Source of the DNA: Thinopyrum elongatum | Taxonomy: Eukaryota; Streptophyta; Magnoliopsida; Poales; Poaceae | Assembly: GCA_011799875.1 (NCBI GenBank) | Contig: CM022303.1 | Span: 72,056,052 to 72,120,051, forward strand | Reading direction: 5' to 3' | Length of the DNA stretch: 64,000 nucleotides | Notes under the pieces: generated by a model | Database searches by the model: none | Told to the model about the DNA's origin: nothing | The model's input: only the letters and a program-made list of their open reading frames with translations | Position numbers and translations under genes: made by a program | Part shown: positions 7,647 to 18,296 of the stretch, piece after piece | Layout of the letters: every line of letters begins with the position of its first letter | How positions within the stretch are numbered: position 1 is the stretch's first letter

Positions 7647-10410
7647 ATGTCTGATGTAGTGAAGTTCGTATTTTACTACGGTCCTGGTACTGTCCAAACA
7701 AATGAGATGGGAGCTGATCTGAGTGATTTTCAGTACATAGAGGTGCCACTGACTGCCTCTCAAACATGGTCTGTTAGTCAGTTGACAGGATGTTTAGTGC
7801 TTAATACTGAAACACACCGTCGGTGTTCATGCATTGTGGACCCGGTCAAGTTCAACCGTTTACTTTTATTTGAGGCCAATAGAGCGGGACTCTCAGTGGG
7901 TGCGCTGGTTACAAGGTTGCGAAAGCAGGGTATGCCATCATGTTGCCTTAGTGCTTCCCGTCGTGAAGGAGGTCAGTGTACCTGAAGGCCAGGGTGGTTA
8001 TGATCCTGGCCAGAGCAGTGAAGGGATGCATTTATCTATGTTAGATTTTGTGTCAAATGCTGGAGATGATGGTTACGAACCAGGGCAGAGTAGTCAGGTA
8101 GAAGGAGGAAATGCCGATGGTTATTACAGTGGCGAGGCGGATGTTGACGAGGTAGATGGGCACATGTAAAACCAGATGGAAGATGAAGATACTGATGGTG
8201 ATAGTGGTCATGCCGATGATTCAGACGAGTCGGATGAAGAAGAGAACGCAGAGGAGGTGCCGAATCCTGCATCATGGAATAAGGACTTCTCATCTGCAAT
8301 GACCGTGAACGATGGCCATGATTCTTCCTGGCAATATCACCAGAACAACATTGCGACGGGTGCTATGTATCCCAACAAGGAAGCTCTGAAGGATGCAATC
8401 TTTAAATGGGCAATGTCCACGCAAAGGGTTTTCAAAACTCAGGTGTCAAGTCAGAAATACTTGACAATGGAATGCAAGAACATACATTGTCCCGCCAGGG
8501 TGCATGGCTATCTCCCTAAGTATGGCACAAGTTGGGTGATCAGTGACTTAGTTCATCACACTTGTGTTATTCCCAGTATCCCTCAAGATCATGGCAACCT
8601 TTCATCCACGCTTATTGCTCGGTTGCTTTATAGCGAGATAGTGGAGAGCAAAGCGATGAAAGTGAAGGCTATCCAGACAAAAGTTTTCGTCAGGTTGAAG
8701 TACAAAATTTCTTATGGCAAGGCTTGGAGGGCTAAGCATAGGGCACTTGAGACCAGATTTGGTTCGTATTTCGATGCATATGACTCTGTTGTCCGGCTCC
8801 TCCACACACTGCAGGACCGGAATCCAGGCACCTATGTCGACATCCAAGACTTGTTCATGCCAAAGTTCCCAACTGTGAGGGTGCTGCATCGACTGTTCTT
8901 CTCTTTCGGTGTATGCATCGAAGCTTTCAGTCATTGTCGACCGGTGATATGTGTAGATGGCACTTTTCTCACGGGCAAGTACAAGGGTCAGATCCTGACC
9001 GCCATTGGTCAAGACGGCCAAAATCAAGTAGTCCCACTGGCATTTGCTTTTGTGGAGAGCGAGAACATTGAAAGTTGGACATGGTTCTTCAGGCAACTGA
9101 AAATAGCAGTTGTGCAGGATAAGCCGAATGTGTGCATCCTTCATGAAAGGCATGCAGGTATACTCAGTGCGATAAAAAAACTGGCAAACCCTGGTCCTGA
9201 GGAACAAACTCCATGGCAGGACTTGTAGAGCCGTTGGTGCATGCGCCATCTGGGGGCTAATTTCTTCTCGTTGTTCAGAAATAAGAGCCTCATGAATCTA
9301 TTCAAAAAACTCTACTAGCAGAACCAACTATGGAAGTACAATTTGATACGTGGCAGACTTAATGTGTGCACTCTGAGACATGTTAGGGACAGGAAAGCTG
9401 CAAGAGATGCAGCGGTGAGGGCACATGTTGAAGCAGCAGCTACACAGTTAGCAACAGGAATAGCGGCCGCAGAGGAGGAGCCTGCTGGGCTTTGTGACTT
9501 GCCAGGATTTGACCCACCTGGTACTAGGAGAAGGCTTGGGAGGACGATTAAAACCTTTGATCAGTGGATAGAGCATGAGCCTCTGGAGAGGTGATCTTTG
9601 CTGCATGACACACATGGAGCAAGGTACGGTGTCATGACTACCAACCTCGCTGAAACATATAACTTTGTCCTTAGAGGAAACCGTGCGTTGCCACTTACAG
9701 CCATCATTGAGGGTATTTTCTATGGCACGATGAAGTATTTCAGAGATAGATGTCAAAAAGCCGAGCTGCATATCATGAACAACCCAAACAGACGTTACTG
9801 TGAAAGGGTTATGAAGTACATGAATAAAAAGATGAAAAAAGCTAGGTCACACTCTGTAGTCGCCATCGGAAATCAAGAAAGAAGGTTTGATATCCGCTTA
9901 GCTAAAAACAAATTCGGATGTGCAAATGAGTTGAGGACGCATGAGGTGAAAATTGGAAATGAAGTCTGGCCAACGTGTGAGTGCACATGTAACAAACCGA
10001 AGTTGCTTCACCTACCTTGCTCCCATGCACTTGCTGCTTGCGGGCAGCTAGGAATGGACTCAATCTCATTCGTGTCTTCATATTTTCTGAAAGAATCCGT
10101 CCTTAATACCTGGACAGGTAAGTTGCTGGGATTTCGATCAATGGGCAACTTCAACACCGTTAACCCTGTTGAAAGGTGGTACATTCCAGACCCAGGGAAT
10201 ATGCATACAAGTAGAGGTAGACGGCAGTGTCAGCTCATCCGGAATGATATGGATGAATCTGAAGCAGGAGGCCCCACTAGGCAATGCATTCTATGCAATG
10301 AATTTGGCCATAGGGACACTAATTTTCCCACTTTCATCACTGCCAGTGGTACTGGGCGTGGACGAGGCAACCGGGGAGGAAGAGGAGGAAGAGGGAGTGG
10401 AAGAAGCTAG
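7647..10410 (+). pseudogene. MuDR/MULE transposase (mudrA-like), frameshifted with stops
   Basis: The transposase cuts and joins element ends in the nucleus. N-terminal part: 7647 to about 7885, then a frameshift at EANR/RDSQWVRW, continuing in the frame of 7834 with an acidic linker. Core (8176 onward): zinc-finger-like region around TMECKNIHCPARVHG, then the MULE DDE block CVDGTFLTGKYKGQIL (catalytic Asp at 8956-8958). Next comes CILHERHAGIL, where the family usually has Asp but this copy has Glu (GAA, 9145-9147). The C-terminal part has a SWIM finger, CECTCN...LPCSH, and a zinc knuckle CILCNEFGH whose last Cys is Phe. In-frame stops: 8167-8169 (TAA), 9226-9228 (TAG), 9316-9318 (TAG) and 9592-9594 (TGA). 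The last three fit C-to-T decay of Gln/Gln/Trp codons. It ends in a GRGRGNRGG tail. Clearly homologous, not functional. Confidence 0.92.
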
Positions 10411-10417
10411 GCTGCAT

Positions 10418-10600
10418 TGAAATTTGTATTAAGTGTGACACTATGTTGAAATTTGTATTAAGTATGGCACTATGTTGAAATTTGTATTAAGTGTTTCACT
10501 ATGTTGAAATATGAATTAAGTGTGGCACTATGTTTTAAATATGTATTAAGTGTGGCACTATGTTTTTAAATTTGTATTGTGCGTGCAACTATGTTTAAAT
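10418..10600 (+). repeat. ~29-bp tandem repeat, about six units
   Basis: Units read approximately GAAATTTGTATTAAGTGTGG plus CACTATGTT and decay toward the right. They fill the gap between the transposase stop and the PMD start, so probably form the transposase 3' UTR and/or the PMD promoter. Confidence 0.88.
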
Positions 10601-10610
10601 AAGTGTAGGA

Positions 10611-13313
10611 ATGGAGGGAATGTGGTTAATTAATCCGGACATTGATAGTAAACATCGTGCTGCGATATTATGTGAGTGCAAGCTCGATCCCTTGGTCACT
10701 CGCACTGCTAAGGAAAACTGGAGGATACACCCGGATTGGGTTCAGAGGTACGTGTTTTATTTATTTCTCTCAAGCATGTATATTAATGGGACACAGTAAC
10801 TGAATTGTTATGCTTTCTGATATATGCAGGTTGAAATGGGCTAGGCTTTTACCTTTCGCGCGTCTGGTTGAGGCCACTGATACCTCAACACACCTTGCCA
10901 TTGACGCCTCTTTGCTCACCTGCTTAGTGGACCAATGGAGGCCCGAGACCCACACGTTTCACTTTCATTGGGGAGAGATGGCTCCTACTCTGGAGGATGT
11001 GTCACTTTTGTTGGGACTACCGTTGGCGGGAACTGCCATTGGACCGTTGAAGGCACCGGCTGCTTGGGAGCGGGAAATTGCAGAACGTTTCAATGGTGTT
11101 TATGACGGTGCTCCAGCTCTGGCCTCGAAGCCTCACGGACCTAAGCTAGATTGGTTGCTCCATTTCCGGGTTAGTTCACATATTACATATCTTTCATTTG
11201 TCATGCATCTGGTTCACTAATACCTTCTCTTTACTCAATGCAGATCCAGAAGTTCCCGGGGTATCCAGAATTCCCCTTGAATGCGACACAGATCACTCGG
11301 AGCCTGGAGGCATACATATTGTGGCTTCTCGGGAAAGTGATGTTCACATAGAACCATGTCACCACTATTAGCGCGCGCTACATCCCTATGGCACTGGAGA
11401 TCGCGAGAGCTGAGTTGCCGGAGCAGATCACACAGAGGAGTTGGGGTTCAGCAGTCTTAGCGGCTACATACCGAGGTATTGCAACGGTTGCCAGCTTGTG
11501 ACGCAGGAGGCAGCCCTTCTTGGATGCCCTCTATTTTTGCAGCGGTGGTCGTGGGAGAGGTTCTCTATCGGACGACCAAACATAGATGTTGAGGAGGGTA
11601 TCCCTTTGGGCGAGCTGTTCGATGCTGATCTCATCGACATGCCTACTTTCGGTATGTGCTGGACACGTCGCAAGGTATGGCTCGTGTTATAATTTAATGC
11701 ATCTTCTGTACGTACACTATGGCTATAACTAACTTCTGTTTTGCGCGGAGACGCTTTGCTAGTGATCAGACTAGGCGAGCCTACACGGCATTAAACGAGC
11801 AGTTCGATGTGTACACTGGGGTGATCTGGCAGCCGTACACGCAAGCAGCCATAGATACAAGGTACCTCGGAGGTATTTATGAGCTATGCACAAGGGATCG
11901 GGATTACTGGATGATAAAATCGAAGATCATCTTCAATGTCTTCGTCGAGAAGATGGCCCAACAGAGGGTTATGAGGCAATTTAGTCTTTGATAGTTGGTC
12001 GAGCCTCCACCTACAGAGGATCCGCTGCCACTAGTAGTCTACAGGTATTGTCTACTTATTCAATGTTGGATTGTCCATAGTGAAGCATTACTTAATTGTT
12101 GAACACACACCGCAATTTTAGGATCACAAGAAAGGGGGTCAGCAGGACATAGACTCAGTGGCTGCAGAAGCTTCAGCCGTACATTACAGACTGGGAGACT
12201 GCGACGACACGGCTCTGGCACGAGGATCTCGGGTTTGATCTCCGTCAATTCAATGCCTATTTGCAGTGGTACAAGAATGGAACACGGATACGCATCATTC
12301 AGCACTCTCACCCAGATGAGATACCGGCCCCTGCTACGGGGGATACGTACCCCAGCTATGATACTTCGGGCTCCAGACAGTACGCGGTAACATATATTCT
12401 CTTTATCTAATGCATCTAGTTGTTACATACTTTGCCGTGCATACTCAATATTCATCGTGACAATTTCAGGCTGAGTTGACATGCGATCTTCACGATGAGA
12501 TGACCAACTTTGGACGTTCACTGTCATCTAGACCTCTTCTTCCACACCGGCCTCAGCTCCAGCCCTGGGTGACGCACATGCAGCAGAAGATATGAGCTGT
12601 CTACGCGGCTATCATGTGCACCCGCACTTCGGACGTTGTTCACCAGCAGCCCCTACAATGCCCCCCGTCCCTCCACACAGCAGCAATAGCCGCGTCTCTC
12701 CATGCACCATCAAGAACCCACACAGCACCGATGTCATCCGCGTCTATGTCTAGCACAGCAGTCGACGACCAGGCCACCCCCTCCTGACCAGGCGGGAAGT
12801 TCGGCGTGGCAGCACTAGCAGCAGGGTCCCACGTCGGGCTTCATGTTTCAGCCACACCCACAGCAGCAGAGTCCCACGTCGGGCTTCATGTTTCAGCCAC
12901 ACCCACAGCAGCAAGGTCCCACGTCGGGCTTCATGTTGCAGCCACAGCCAACTGGTATGTCTCTTCATAATTATTCTTTTCAATAACAATTGGGACCATG
13001 TATTTCTTCAGTACTTATGTTCCCTCCTTCAGGAGCCTACGAATATTAGGCATCTATGTTCGGACATAAGGTGTCTATGTGCGGATCCGTGTGGGAGAGT
13101 GATCAGGAAGGTGGGGAGAACATACATGATTACATGTCGCAGCACAACGAATGGATGGACATGTATTCGACTCCTCCACCAGGCCCCACATAGGATACAC
13201 AGTATGACCAGGACAGGTCCGATATTCCTCTTCGTAACGTTAGGGCACCCCACATGTATGGCTGGACGACGCCTAATACACCGCCTGATCGCCGTGCCAG
13301 ACGTTTTCAGTGA
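10611..13313 (+). pseudogene. PMD-domain protein gene carried by the MULE, broken
   Basis: Exons inferred from splice signals and phase: 10611-10747, 10830-11169, 11244-11674, 11746-12044, 12122-12386, 12470-12954 and 13033-13313. Motifs: LLPFARLVEAT, DQWRPETHTFHFHWGEMAPT, EDVSLLLGLPLAG (PMD core), then RWSWERFSIGRP. Exon 6 encodes three 15-residue QQ(G/S)PTSGFMFQPHPQ repeats; exon 7 has a low-complexity C-terminus. Damage: TAG 11349-11351, a 1-bp frameshift near 11478, TGA TAG 11989-11994, TAG 12150-12152, TGA 12593-12595, a second frameshift in exon 6 and stops in exon 7. The acceptor before exon 4 reads GCG where GCAG is expected. It is the same domain as in the long-TIR element but a clearly different lineage. 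It follows the transposase in the same direction, so it may have been a second gene of the transposon. Confidence 0.87.
12819..12953 (+). repeat. Three 45-bp in-frame tandem units in the PMD gene
   Basis: Units 12819-12863, 12864-12908 and 12909-12953 encode QQ(G/S)PTSGFMFQPHPQ-type repeats. Since 45 is divisible by 3, copy-number change would preserve the reading frame. Confidence 0.92.
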
Positions 13314-13338
13314 CACTTCTCTCTATCAGTAGAGACAT

Positions 13339-13432
13339 GACTATCTACTTATGTATGAGACATATGTCTATTCTATGTATGAGACAAATGACTATCTACT
13401 TATGTATGAGACATATGCCTATTCTATTTTAG
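13339..13432 (+). repeat. 51-bp tandem repeat, about 1.8 copies
   Basis: GACTATCTACTTATGTATG starts at 13339 and 13390. It lies just downstream of the PMD stop, between the two convergent genes. Confidence 0.85.
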
Positions 13433-13614
13433 TGCTCAGTTAGTTTAGCGGGGATAATTCTGATACTACAAACTAATTATCCAACGTTGTGCAAAAACTA
13501 CAATATCATATTTAGATACAACATAATGCTCCTACAATAAGACAATACAAACAAATAATACAAGTACATCTCAATTAAACGGTAGGACTGAACTTACAAA
13601 ATACAGCTTAAAAA

Positions 13615-14022
13615 CTACAAGAAGGCATCATCGTCATCCTCCGTCGATGCAGAACTCTTGCCTTTCGATGATGCGGTAGTCTTGGCCTAGGTGCTCGGCA
13701 TGAAGATATCGTCTTCGTCCTCGCTGTCGGCGCTCCATAAAAAAGTATGTTCTGCCGCATACTTTAGGTATGATTCACTCTTATGCTTTTGCTTCTTCCA
13801 TCTTCCATGCAACCTAAGAAGTTCTTTCCATATCTCCTCAAAGGTCCTTGAAGGCCATCCGCACCTAGTTAATGCGTGACCCAGCTCATTCAGTAGGGTG
13901 TCACTACTGATGAGTTCGTCCCATGGAACTATTCTGTTGTCTCTCTTGAAATCGCCGGCTAAACGCAGAAGACATTGGGACACACTAGGGTGAAAACTAC
14001 GATCAAAAAGATAACCAGACAT
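13615..14022 (-). pseudogene. Unrecognised small MULE ORF, convergent to transposase and PMD gene
   Basis: I do not recognise the family. The frame begins MSGYLFDRSFHPSVSQCLLR, has a Trp-containing middle (CGWPSRTFEEIWKELLRLHG) that would form an amphipathic helix, a Lys-rich stretch (RWKKQKHKSE) and an acidic segment (SADSEDEDD). A single TAG at 13689-13687 interrupts it. Beyond the stop the frame continues for 23 codons as a Ser/Lys stretch and EDDDD to a natural TAG at 13617-13615, so the original protein was about 135 residues. The TAG fits a Gln CAG-to-TAG change. Its convergent position at the far end recalls mudrB opposite mudrA in maize MuDR, but I see no sequence evidence of homology. 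Five E2F-like motifs lie just upstream. Confidence 0.65.
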
Positions 14023-14110
14023 CTTGACGAGACTATGAGACTACACTGGACTGCTTACCCACCTTAGTGTGGAGGGGGTTTTATAGGTTCAGAAGAGAAG
14101 AATAGGCAGG

Positions 14111-14242
14111 AATTCAGAAGCGGGAAACTATGGCGGGAGATATAGGCGGGAAACGGCGGCGCGAGATATACACGGGAATTCAGAAGCGGGAAACTATGGC
14201 GGGAGATATAGGCGGGAAACGGCGGCGCGAGATATACGCGGG
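14111..14242 (-). repeat. 66-bp tandem duplication containing E2F-like sites
   Basis: Two copies (14111-14176 and 14177-14242) begin AATTCAGAAGCGGGAAACTA. Each includes two GCGGGAAA words; a fifth is at 14238-14245. Confidence 0.92.
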
Positions 14243-14245
14243 AAA
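14120..14245 (-). promoter_or_regulatory. Array of five GCGGGAAA (E2F-like) motifs upstream of the third MULE ORF
   Basis: GCGGGAAA at 14120-14127, 14146-14153, 14186-14193, 14212-14219 and 14238-14245 reads TTTCCCGC on the strand of the ORF starting at 14022, matching the E2F core TTTSSCGC. Spacing and placement (about 100-220 bp upstream) suit a promoter. A regulatory role is inference only. Confidence 0.45.
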
Positions 14246-14435
14246 CACTGCTGCCGCCTGGTCCAGTAGCGGCAGGTGCCACGCGGGAACCCAAGGGGTC
14301 TTTTTTGTCATTCTGGTCCAGAGGTGATCCTTTTTCTCAATTAGATTAGCAAGCTGGACCTAATCGGCTTAACCAAAGCCGATAGGATTCCAATCGGCTT
14401 AGGCACGACTGACAGAATCCAATCGGCTTTAGTGA

Positions 14436-14523
14436 TGCCGATGCTGTATTATTTTTGGAAAAATCAAAACGGGGTAATATTTCTCTAATTTAATAAAAAA
14501 GTGTATTATTCAAAAAAATTAGC
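14436..14523 (-). repeat. MULE right TIR
   Basis: Inverted match to the left TIR, followed directly by the second TSD copy GAGGATAAA. Just inside lie AATCGGCTT/AAGCCGAT words at about 14362, 14374, 14391 and 14420. Confidence 0.88.
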
Positions 14524-14532
14524 GAGGATAAA

Positions 14533-15641
14533 GGGGAGCCCCGACCCCCGAGACCTAAAAGTCCTGTCCCGTATAAACCCCATTTGCATATGAACAGTGC
14601 AGATTTTTAAAATTTTGCTCTGACTGGCCCCCCTCAACATGCAAATTTACTCAATCCTGCCTCCGCCACTGGTAACTAGTGTGCGCGCGCAACGGCATGC
14701 ACGCACACCGTTACGTGGATTTGTGGTTATCATAGTTACGGAATATACCGGGAAGTTAATTTTAATTAGAATTTTAATTCATTCTTTGAATAGTTCAGAA
14801 ATTCTAGTAAGCATGCCATTACCAGGAAATGCGTGCCAAACATTTTTTTCCGACAAATGATGGATTTTATTGACTCAAAATGAAGCATAAAGGAGATACA
14901 AACACAATGAACACACACACCCGGCCTCTGCATGATTAGGATACACACAGCCAACACCAACACACATACAACGAATCACACATGCAAAAAGCAAAGTCAT
15001 ACAAGATCAAAGCTATGCCTATACGGAGGAAAAAGAAAAGAAAAAGCAATCAAAACAACGATAGACGAAACAGTTGAGCCAGCCAGAGGTGCATGCGTGC
15101 ACGCTTTTCTCTTTTCCGACTTTACCGTACGTCCACGTACGCACGAATTAATGCGCGCGCAATGTTTTCGGAAGAGATACTGCTTGCCCCAGGGATGACG
15201 TTGTCGTTGCTGAAATCGAAGTTGAGGCCTATCGCGGAAACGCTTGGCATCACCCCACGGATCACAACGGCCGCGTCCGCCTCCCCTACATGACACGTGT
15301 CCAAGTGGGGGCGCGCCTACTGTCCATATCACATCTCTTATCCTCTCATTCTCCACTTCTTATCTCGTTCTTCTCGATGATTCCGCCGTGGACACTGCTG
15401 CAAGCTCTCTCTCTCTCTTCTCCAACTACCTGATCCCCATCTCGCAGCCCCGCTCCTTCAGTGAGATTCGCCACCGCATCCACCCATCCGGCGATCTTTT
15501 TCTGCCACATCTGCTCCTCGGTCACTGCAGGCGGGCGCCAGTGCCGCAGGTCTCTGCGAAGGGCGGCTCCGCCGCGACGAGTCATGCTGCAAGCAACTGC
15601 CGGGCGTTGGGAGCCACTGTTTGCAAGGGGTGTCATCGTGC
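14533..15641. other. Intergenic sequence with a LINE 3' tail
   Basis: No gene is supported. Around 14843-14945 the minus strand reads CATGCAGAGGCCGGG, then AATAAAATCCATCATTTGTC and an A-run, which matches the 3' ends of grass LINEs such as the two at 56.4 and 57.8 kb. The rest has GT/CA-rich and pyrimidine-rich stretches. From about 15240 it resembles the start of the GCAAC-rich repeat seen again at 59.6 kb. Confidence 0.5.
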
Positions 15642-15646
15642 TCCGA

Positions 15647-18296
15647 TGTGACGCCCCCGAAATCGACTGTGCATTAATGATACACGCAGCATGCACGATC
15701 AAGATCAATGACTCACGGTAGGATATCACAACACAACTCTACGACATAAATTAAAATATAAATCTTATATTACAAGCCAGGGTCACGAGGACCCATAATA
15801 CATCAGTCATGAAACCATTATTATCTGAGTATAGACATAATTAGACAAGTTTTATCTTAAGAAGGCTGAGCAAAACAACGACACTAGATCGAAAGGGCAA
15901 GACCTCCTGCCTGGGACCTTCGAACTACTCCTGGTCGTCGAACTCCACGTAGTACTCGCCCTGGGGTCTCCTGGCTCCATGGCACCATCATCTGAATGCA
16001 GTAACTTAGTAGAGGAAAAGGGTAGCAAAGCAACTGTGAGTACTCATCCAAAGTACTCGCAAGACTTACATCAGATCTATACTACTTATGCATTGGTATC
16101 AAGGAAGGGATATATCAGTGGACTATCCTGCAGAAATGCCAGAATAAGGTGTGTGGGGGGGGGGGGGGGGGGGGGGAGAAGAAACTCTATGTAACACAAG
16201 TGCCACCATCTTGTAGCAAAGTAGACGAGAGGAGAGTTTCTTGCAGCAAAGGAAGGAGTATGAGCGTATACGATACCAACTAGTAATTAACACAGCATTA
16301 CAATACCCTGAGATCCATCCTCGACTCCCTGCGAGAAAAGATCCGCGGGCATCGGTAAAGTATTTCTTCAAGTATCCAGTTCAAGTTGTATAAGATCGGG
16401 ATAATCTCATATATCCAAGCATCCTGTTACCGTGGACACGGCTATTCGAATAGATTTGTCTTCCCTGCAGGGGTGCGCCACATAGCCCGATACGCTCAAT
16501 TACCTCTGGCCAGATGCACCTTTATGTGGGTCGGACCCGGCCTCGGATAATCAACACACCGTAGTCCTAAATAGACTCCGCAGAGAGGTCCCCGCCGGTC
16601 TACCTCCTAAGCGCAAAGGGGTCATAGGCCGATCGCCCTAAGCACTCCGGGTCGTTGTGTGCAGGGTCGGCACAAGCCCATCCCATGCTGGATGGTATAA
16701 CTACTTGTCTGACTCGGCCGCAATGCTGAACTGAACATCTGACAGAGCTTTCGAAAGAATATTTGACGCCGAGGGCCCCATAAACCATTATCCCGCGCGA
16801 CGGTTAGTGCGTATATTCCAATGGCAACCCGGAACAAATACCCTGAACTGTTTAGTCGCATTATTAATAACTCGCGGAGACGACCAGGTCGCTCCGACTT
16901 GGTAACTCACGGACCAACAACCAGCGACCAGGCCCACCTCTCTCCTAGGTGGTCTCCACCGGCCCTGTCGTTCCGCCACAATATCGCTCGCGGGTGCTCT
17001 CTGGGCCAACCCGACTTTTGTAGGAATCACTCGCGGGTGCTCTTGGAGCCGACCCGACTTTAGTAAGGGGCTGTCGGGACTCAGGTCCATCTCTTACTGT
17101 ATGGTACCGCCTGCCCTTCAGCCCCGTAATAGCATAGTAATGTAACAGTGTAAGCATACCCGCGATCCTCATCCAAGGGGATCACGGCCCGATAATCTAG
17201 CATAGCAACACGGAAAAGAGGGTAGGGCCAACTGATAGGACATCAGCATAACTAAACTAGGCATGATAGGATAACAGGTAATGTATCAACATCAGGATAC
17301 AAAAGCAGGCTATGCATCAGAATAGGATCTACCGAACAACAGCGGTGACATAATTTAATGCATGAAAGTAGGGAGAAGGAATAGGCGATATAGGAATGAT
17401 CAAGGGGGTTTGCTTGCCTAGAAGCTCTGCTAAAGTGAACTGGTCGTCAGGGGTGTTGTCATACTCGGTGGCGTCAACTGTCTCGGGGTCTACCGCAGGA
17501 GAAGGAGGGGGAAGAAACAATAAATATAGGGCATACAAATAAAACACAATGCAAGGCATGGCAAAATATTATGCAAGGGGTGCCCCAATGCATTACTAAG
17601 TATTTTAGACGAAGTGAGAAAATATTCGGGAATATTTTACCAGCTCCGATCACTATTCATACAGCTGATCTGGCTGCAAAGTTACTGGTTTGGTATGTTG
17701 GATGGGTGTGATAGATATATGGATGACATATTTGGCTTCGTTATATTTTCCTGATCATTTTTCATATATAAATTATTTTCATCCGAGTTACAGATTATTT
17801 TATATGTTTTTTCAAAGTTTTAATGATTTTTTGGAATTTATTTTAATTCAAAATTAAATGTTAAACTGCTAGGTGCACACAGAAGTGTACACAGCAATAT
17901 GCGTGTGAGGCTGACAGTGGGCCCAGTCAACTGTTGACTCAGCAGTTGACTGGTCAACCGTTGACTGATCAGCGGGTCCAGTGGGACCCGCATGTCAGCC
18001 AACCACAACCACCGACATGTGGGGCCGGTCAATGCTGACTGGACCAAGTCAAAGCTGACACGTGGGGTCAGTGGGTAATTATATTAGTCTAATCATTTTT
18101 AACTAGCCGATTAATTAAGCAGGCGGGACCCACTTGTCATTCACATAGGGGGAAATTAGGCCGGGGATTAGAATCTAATTGACATGGCCATGTCAGTGGC
18201 GCCGACGTTCAAACGCCGGCAACCAGAAAGCACGGCGGCGCGGCTCGGACATCGCCGGAAAACTCGCACAGTGGCCTATTTCACGGGGGAGTGGGC
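15647..18296 (-). repeat. Element A 3' LTR, first part
   Basis: It starts at the LTR terminus TGTGACG and is interrupted at TGGGC, duplicated at 47555-47559, by element B. It includes a 22-G homopolymer (16155-16176) and no supported gene. The second part lies at 47560-48823. Confidence 0.87.

Larger units (their letters stand above)
6673..14523 (+). mobile_element. Complete Mutator-like element (MULE) with transposase, PMD gene and a third ORF
   Basis: The left end GCTATTTTTTTTAATAAATT and the reverse complement of the right end GCTAATTTTTTTGAATAATA are followed by shared blocks AAATTAGA(T/G)AAATATTAC and CCGTTTTGAT. The flanks are an exact 9-bp duplication GAGGATAAA (6664-6672 and 14524-14532), the TSD size typical of MULEs. 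Subterminal sequence repeats AAGCCGAT/CAGTCGGCC words on both sides. Inside are a MuDR-type transposase (+), a spliced PMD gene (+) and a short convergent ORF (-). This is the layout of an autonomous element, but all three genes carry stops or frameshifts, so this copy is dead. Confidence 0.92.
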
